This document shows, in pieces, positions 5,217 through 7,048 of a stretch of 7,048 nucleotides of DNA. Positions within the stretch are counted from its first letter, which is position 1, and the number at the start of each line of letters is the position of its first letter. The stretch comes from Novosphingobium sp. Lineage in GTDB: Bacteria > Pseudomonadota > Alphaproteobacteria > Sphingomonadales > Sphingomonadaceae. The notes under the pieces are model-generated. The model had not been told where the DNA came from. It saw only the letters and a list, made by a program, of their open reading frames with translations, and made no database searches. Position numbers and translations under genes: made by a program. The DNA is taken from the NCBI GenBank assembly GCA_020853995.1, contig JADYXV010000261.1, forward strand, positions 1-7,048, given 5' to 3'.

Positions 5217-7048
5217 ATGTCGACCGTTACCAAGACCATTTGTGGATTTTTGTTGGCAAGCACGGCGTTTACATCGGCTTTTGCACAAGAGGCGCCAGCA
5301 GAAGAACAGCCGGTAGGCGACGAGATTATTGTTACAGGTTCGCGCGCGACGGGCGGTGCCGTGGCCGATTCTGCCGCACCTGTGACGTTGTTGAGCGGAG
5401 ATTCGCTGGCACGGGTGGCACAGCCCAACCTTAATCAGGCGTTGGCCCAGCTTGTTCCGTCATTCACTGCACAAACGCAAGGAACCGACATGTCGAGCTT
5501 TTCGCTGAGCGCGCGGCTGCGCGGGCTTAGCCCGAACCATACGCTGGTCATGGTCAACGGAAAGCGCCGTCACGGATCGGCCATTTTGCAGGTCATCCCC
5601 GGCCCGTTCCAAGGTTCGGCGGCACCGTCAATCGACCTGATCCCGCCAGATGCGGTGCAGCGGATCGAGGTGTTGCAGGAAGGTGCAGCGGCACAATACG
5701 GTTCGGACGCCATTGCCGGGGTGATCAACATCATCCTTAAATCAGCCGATACGGGCGCCAGCATGCGCGCGACGGCTGGACAATTCTATGATGGCGAAGG
5801 CGAGACTTACAGCGTCAGCGGCAACCTTGGCTATGCCTTGGGCGACAACGGCTTTTTCAACTTGTCGCTGTTCCACCGCCGCAATGATTACACCTTCGTC
5901 GGCGATGGCCAGATCACGGTGCAGAACATCAACGGCGGCGTGAATACATCGGTTCCGGCAGCATTCCAGACCATTTACGCCGGGCTCGATACGTCCAACA
6001 TCAATGGTGGCCAGCCCAAATCATCCCTGTCGATCGCTTTCTTCAATGCCGGATATGACTTTGGCGGGGTCGAAGCATATCTGTTTGGTGACATTGCGCG
6101 GCGCGATGGATCGGCAAAGCAGGGCTATCGTCCGCCAAACCGCGTTTGCACATCTTCCAGCAACCCCAGCAGCTGCTTCCAGAACACCGGCTTCACAGGG
6201 TTTGTGCCGTTGCAGGAAGTGACGCAGGACGAATGGTCGCTGAACGGCGGATTGCGCGGCGAACTCAGCGGTTGGAACTGGGACATTTCTGCGGCCTATG
6301 GCAGCGACATCAACAACATCTACACAACAGAATCCGTCAACCGGTCGCTATTTCTCCAGACCGGACAGAGCCCGACGTCATTCTACAACGGCTTCTTCAA
6401 GCTCACCCAATTCGTCACCACGCTGGACGTGACGAAGGAATTCGACGCAGGCATGGCTGAACCGTTGACAGTCGCTTTCGGTGCAGAATATCGCCGCGAA
6501 ACATATGAAATTGGTGAAGGCGACAACCTTTCAACCTTTGTTGAAGGCGGGCAATCATTTCCGGGTTTCCGGGCAAGTGATGCCGGAAAATCCAAGCGCA
6601 AGGCCAAGGCAGTTTATCTGAACTTCATCGCCAAGCCGGTTGAGAATTTTACGGTCGACCTTGCCGGACGCTATGAAGACTACAGCGACTTCGGCGACAC
6701 GGCGATTGGAAAGATCACCGCCCGGTATGACTTCAGCCCTTCGTTTGCCTTGCGTGGCACGGCCAGCACCGGCTTCCGGGCACCAACGCTGGCTGAATCA
6801 AGCTATTCAGCTACCAACGTGGCACCAAACAGTGCAACGGTGCAATTGCCGCCAAGTTCGACCGCGTCGGCTATCCTTGGCTTTGGCGCGCTACGGCCTG
6901 AAAAGTCGACCAACTTCTCGGCTGGCGTCGTCTTCCGTCCGGGCGGCAAATTTGTGGCCCCGCTTGATGCCTATTCCATCAAGATCAAGGGCCGCATTGC
7001 CGGCACATCGACCCTTCGCGGTCGTGTGAAGGGCACCCCGCAACTCGA
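5217..7048 (+). CDS. TonB-dependent outer-membrane receptor, N-terminal 610 residues (C-terminus beyond window)
   Basis: Residues 1-23 are a signal peptide (GFLLASTAFTSAFA). A TonB-box-like DEIIVTGSR lies at about 35-43. The plug domain follows: ADSAAPVTLLSGDSL, LRGLSPNHTLVMVNGKRRHGSA at 101-122, SIDLIPPDAVQRIEVLQEGA and QYGSDAIAGVINIILK at 160-175. These are classic plug motifs. From about 180 onward come barrel strands, including the TGFRAPTLAES signature near 518-528 and LRPEKSTNFSAGVV near 559-572. Two cysteines at 311 and 320 could form a disulfide in an extracellular loop. Receptors of this type import siderophores, vitamins, sugars or other large ligands using energy from TonB-ExbBD; the ligand is not evident. 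No N-terminal secretin/TonB signalling domain is present, so it is not a sigma-factor transducer. The frame is open to the last base. Divergent from the exported RidA-like gene. Confidence 0.93.
   Translation, partial: MSTVTKTICGFLLASTAFTSAFAQEAPAEEQPVGDEIIVTGSRATGGAVADSAAPVTLLSGDSLARVAQPNLNQALAQLVPSFTAQTQGTDMSSFSLSARLRGLSPNHTLVMVNGKRRHGSAILQVIPGPFQGSAAPSIDLIPPDAVQRIEVLQEGAAAQYGSDAIAGVINIILKSADTGASMRATAGQFYDGEGETYSVSGNLGYALGDNGFFNLSLFHRRNDYTFVGDGQITVQNINGGVNTSVPAAFQTIYAGLDTSNINGGQPKSSLSIAFFNAGYDFGGVEAYLFGDIARRDGSAKQGYRPPNRVCTSSSNPSSCFQNTGFTGFVPLQEVTQDEWSLNGGLRGELSGWNWDISAAYGSDINNIYTTESVNRSLFLQTGQSPTSFYNGFFKLTQFVTTLDVTKEFDAGMAEPLTVAFGAEYRRETYEIGEGDNLSTFVEGGQSFPGFRASDAGKSKRKAKAVYLNFIAKPVENFTVDLAGRYEDYSDFGDTAIGKITARYDFSPSFALRGTASTGFRAPTLAESSYSATNVAPNSATVQLPPSSTASAILGFGALRPEKSTNFSAGVVFRPGGKFVAPLDAYSIKIKGRIAGTSTLRGRVKGTPQL

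Overview
The window most likely comes from an alphaproteobacterium of the Sphingomonadales type (Sphingomonas, Novosphingobium or Erythrobacter relatives). This is inferred from fairly GC-rich coding DNA, a TonB-dependent receptor of the kind these bacteria carry in large numbers, and a long repeat-rich autotransporter-like protein. No rRNA or tRNA gene is present to fix the taxonomy.

Layout. (1) Positions 1-2222, minus strand: the N-terminal 740 codons of a very large autotransporter-like surface protein. It has a long signal region followed by about thirteen copies of a glycine/threonine/valine-rich repeat of roughly 51 residues. It runs off the left edge, so no beta-barrel is seen. (2) Positions 2223-3027: an 805-bp non-coding stretch. 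It holds a strongly AT-rich block (34 G+C in 180 bases at 2221-2400), a 174-bp MITE-like element with 26-bp terminal inverted repeats ending in TA, a possible gene relic, and the leader of the next gene. (3) Positions 3028-4293, plus strand: a complete FadL/OmpP1/TodX-family outer-membrane transporter. (4) Positions 4351-4863, minus strand: a RidA/YjgF-family protein with an export signal, convergent with the FadL gene. (5) Positions 4864-5216: a 353-bp divergent intergenic region containing several short perfect inverted repeats. (6) Positions 5217 to the right edge, plus strand: a TonB-dependent receptor (signal peptide, plug and part of the barrel), truncated by the window.

All four genes encode proteins predicted to leave the cytoplasm: one surface-exposed or secreted, two in the outer membrane and one periplasmic. 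The region therefore looks like a cell-envelope and uptake locus. FadL-type channels pass hydrophobic molecules and TonB-dependent receptors pass larger ligands. The RidA-like protein shares its upstream region with the receptor and could act in the periplasm on a reactive product of the imported ligand, but that link is inference from gene order. The most distinctive items are the repeat tract with its apparent internal half-repeat deletion, the exported RidA paired with a receptor, and the TA-ended hairpin element. I see no CRISPR array, defence system or complete transposase.
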